A program made the translations under genes and the position numbers. The notes beneath the pieces were generated by a model, which saw only the letters and a list, made by a program, of their open reading frames with translations, made no database searches and had not been told where the DNA came from. Shown here in pieces: positions 63,008-64,000 of a stretch of 64,000 nt of DNA. Numbering within the stretch: position 1 is the stretch's first letter; each line of letters opens with the position of its first letter. Source of the DNA: Acidobacteriota bacterium (GTDB taxonomy: Bacteria; Acidobacteriota; Terriglobia; Acidiferrales; UBA7541); contig JABCZF010000005.1 in the NCBI GenBank assembly GCA_013289825.1, positions 62,001-126,000 of the forward strand, in the 5' to 3' direction.

Positions 63008-63883
63008 ATGCCCTCCGCCCACCTTATTCATCGCGTCACCATACTCGGCACCGGTCTGATCGGCGGTTCCTTTGCTCTCGCCCTCCGCAAATACACCTCA
63101 GATATCCACATCGCCGGCTGGGATCGCCCTGAAATCATCTTCGAAGCGCAATCTCGCGGCGCCATTGACCACGCTTTCTCCGGCGAACTCGCCCTGGCCT
63201 TGGAGAACACCGAGCTCGTCTACATCGCGCTTCCGATCGGCGCCACGGTCAATCTTCTCCCAGAAGTTGCACGCCTAGCTTTGCCCCACACTCTGATTAC
63301 CGACGCTTGCAGCACAAAAGTCCGCATCACCGAAGACGCCGCCGCTCTCTTCCCCAAGGACTCCACAAAATTCTTCCTCGGCGGGCATCCCATGGCCGGC
63401 AGGGAACTATCCGGCATCGCCCATGCCGACGCCGACCTCTTCCGCAACAACACCTACGCCCTGATCGGCGCATCTTCGGATCAAACCGACCCCCGCATCT
63501 CCGCCTTCGTCAAAATCCTGGAAAAAATCGGCGCGCGCCCTCTCTGGCTAGGCGCACAGCAGCACGACTACGCCGTCGGCCTAACCTCCCATCTTCCTCA
63601 ACTAACTGCCGTAGCCCTCGCCTCGTTCCTCTACGATCATCTCGACGAAAACGGGCTCCCCATCACGCTGGCCGGGCCCGGTCTGCGCGACTCTCTCCGC
63701 CTGGCGGGCAGTCCCTACTCCACCTGGCGCGACATCGTCCTGACCAACAAAGAAGTCCTCTCCGCCGCCCTCGATCTCTTCGCCCGCCGCCTCGACGATC
63801 TCCGCGAACGCCTGGCCACCCGCGACCTGGAAGCAGACTTCGACGCCGCCAACGAACTCTACAAACTCCTTCGCTCCCTGTAG
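63008..63883 (+). CDS. tyrA: Prephenate dehydrogenase
   Basis: The protein has 291 residues. The NAD-binding fold is VTILGTGLIGGSFALAL with the acidic end in AGWDRPE. The catalytic His is in FFLGGHPMAGRELSG, and HDYAVGLTSHLPQ carries the second conserved His. It makes 4-hydroxyphenylpyruvate (or arogenate to tyrosine; specificity not readable). There is no chorismate mutase or ACT domain fused. It starts 3 nt after the DAHP synthase stop. Confidence 0.94.
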   Translation: MPSAHLIHRVTILGTGLIGGSFALALRKYTSDIHIAGWDRPEIIFEAQSRGAIDHAFSGELALALENTELVYIALPIGATVNLLPEVARLALPHTLITDACSTKVRITEDAAALFPKDSTKFFLGGHPMAGRELSGIAHADADLFRNNTYALIGASSDQTDPRISAFVKILEKIGARPLWLGAQQHDYAVGLTSHLPQLTAVALASFLYDHLDENGLPITLAGPGLRDSLRLAGSPYSTWRDIVLTNKEVLSAALDLFARRLDDLRERLATRDLEADFDAANELYKLLRSL

Positions 63884-63902
63884 CGGGCCTGCCCCGCCCG
63901 CT
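63882..63902 (+). terminator. Hairpin overlapping the tyrA stop codon
   Basis: AGCGGGC and GCCCGCT pair around a 7-nt loop, starting inside the TAG stop. No T-tract follows. It resembles the GTAG..GGGC/GCCC intergenic palindromes elsewhere in the window and may be one of them. Confidence 0.4.
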
Positions 63903-64000
63903 GCACGACGCCAATCCGTTTTCCACAGTCTTTGCTCGGCTTTCTCCTACCACGCCCCCTCCTTCCTCCCCACCCACCAGACGACCCCGATCGACGCCGT

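Noticed and set aside
1..64000. tRNA, rRNA, CRISPR arrays, integrases or prophage genes
   Set aside because: I looked for conserved tRNA arms, rRNA segments, regularly spaced repeats and integrase motifs and found none that I can support.

Overview
This 64 kb window looks like a chromosomal segment of a GC-rich member of the Acidobacteriota (inference). The reasons are an Oar-like TonB-dependent receptor with a carboxypeptidase-regulatory N-terminal domain, very large secreted S9 and tricorn-type peptidases, several multihaem c-type cytochromes, frequent GTG starts, and a compact trpC-trpF-trpB-trpA-chorismate mutase-DAHP synthase-tyrA run. I see no rRNA, tRNA, CRISPR array, prophage or replication origin. 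The only mobile DNA is a decayed IS1595-type transposase fragment near 20.4-20.7 kb.

Layout. 0-4.2 kb: 3' part of a seven-haem/LVIVD-repeat protein, then a polysaccharide deacetylase-like protein. 4.2-9.9 kb: housekeeping and metabolic genes (HAD phosphatase behind a long leader, DJ-1/PfpI protein, PPi-type phosphofructokinase, GNAT acetyltransferase, small exported protein, aldo/keto reductase). 9.9-18 kb: a redox island. One minus-strand operon encodes a NuoE-NuoF fusion, a 723-residue iron-sulfur protein with two cyclic-nucleotide-binding domains in its middle, a b-type membrane protein and a decahaem cytochrome. A pentahaem cytochrome diverges from it across a palindrome-bearing promoter region. 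18-21 kb: methyltransferase, cytochrome P450, small membrane protein, IS remnant. 21-36 kb: TonB receptor, S9 peptidase, small basic protein, site-2 protease with CBS domains, SPFH protein, micro-ORFs and tricorn-type S41 peptidase. 35.7-41.7 kb: a secreted protein, a solute-binding protein without permease, an NtrY-like kinase and an NtrC-like regulator. 41.8-45.5 kb: XRE regulator, NfeD-like protein, flotillin, 56-residue microprotein and PspA. 45.6-57.8 kb: mixed genes, including a second kinase/sigma-54 regulator/lipoprotein operon, two related secreted proteins, ThiO, a family-5-like uracil-DNA glycosylase, a PEP mutase-like protein and a HisN-like phosphatase. 58-63.9 kb: the aromatic amino acid operon.

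The standout is the redox island. Its subunit order (NADH/FMN, Fe-S relay with cNMP-type domains, membrane cytochrome b, exported decahaem cytochrome) describes a complete electron path from NADH to the cell exterior. It could be gated by a small ligand, and no catalytic hydrogenase, formate dehydrogenase or quinone-reductase subunit is seen. Other points worth following are the solute-binding-protein/two-component operon, the flotillin-PspA locus with a possible sigma-54 promoter, and two near-identical leaderless promoters in front of trpC and the P450 gene.
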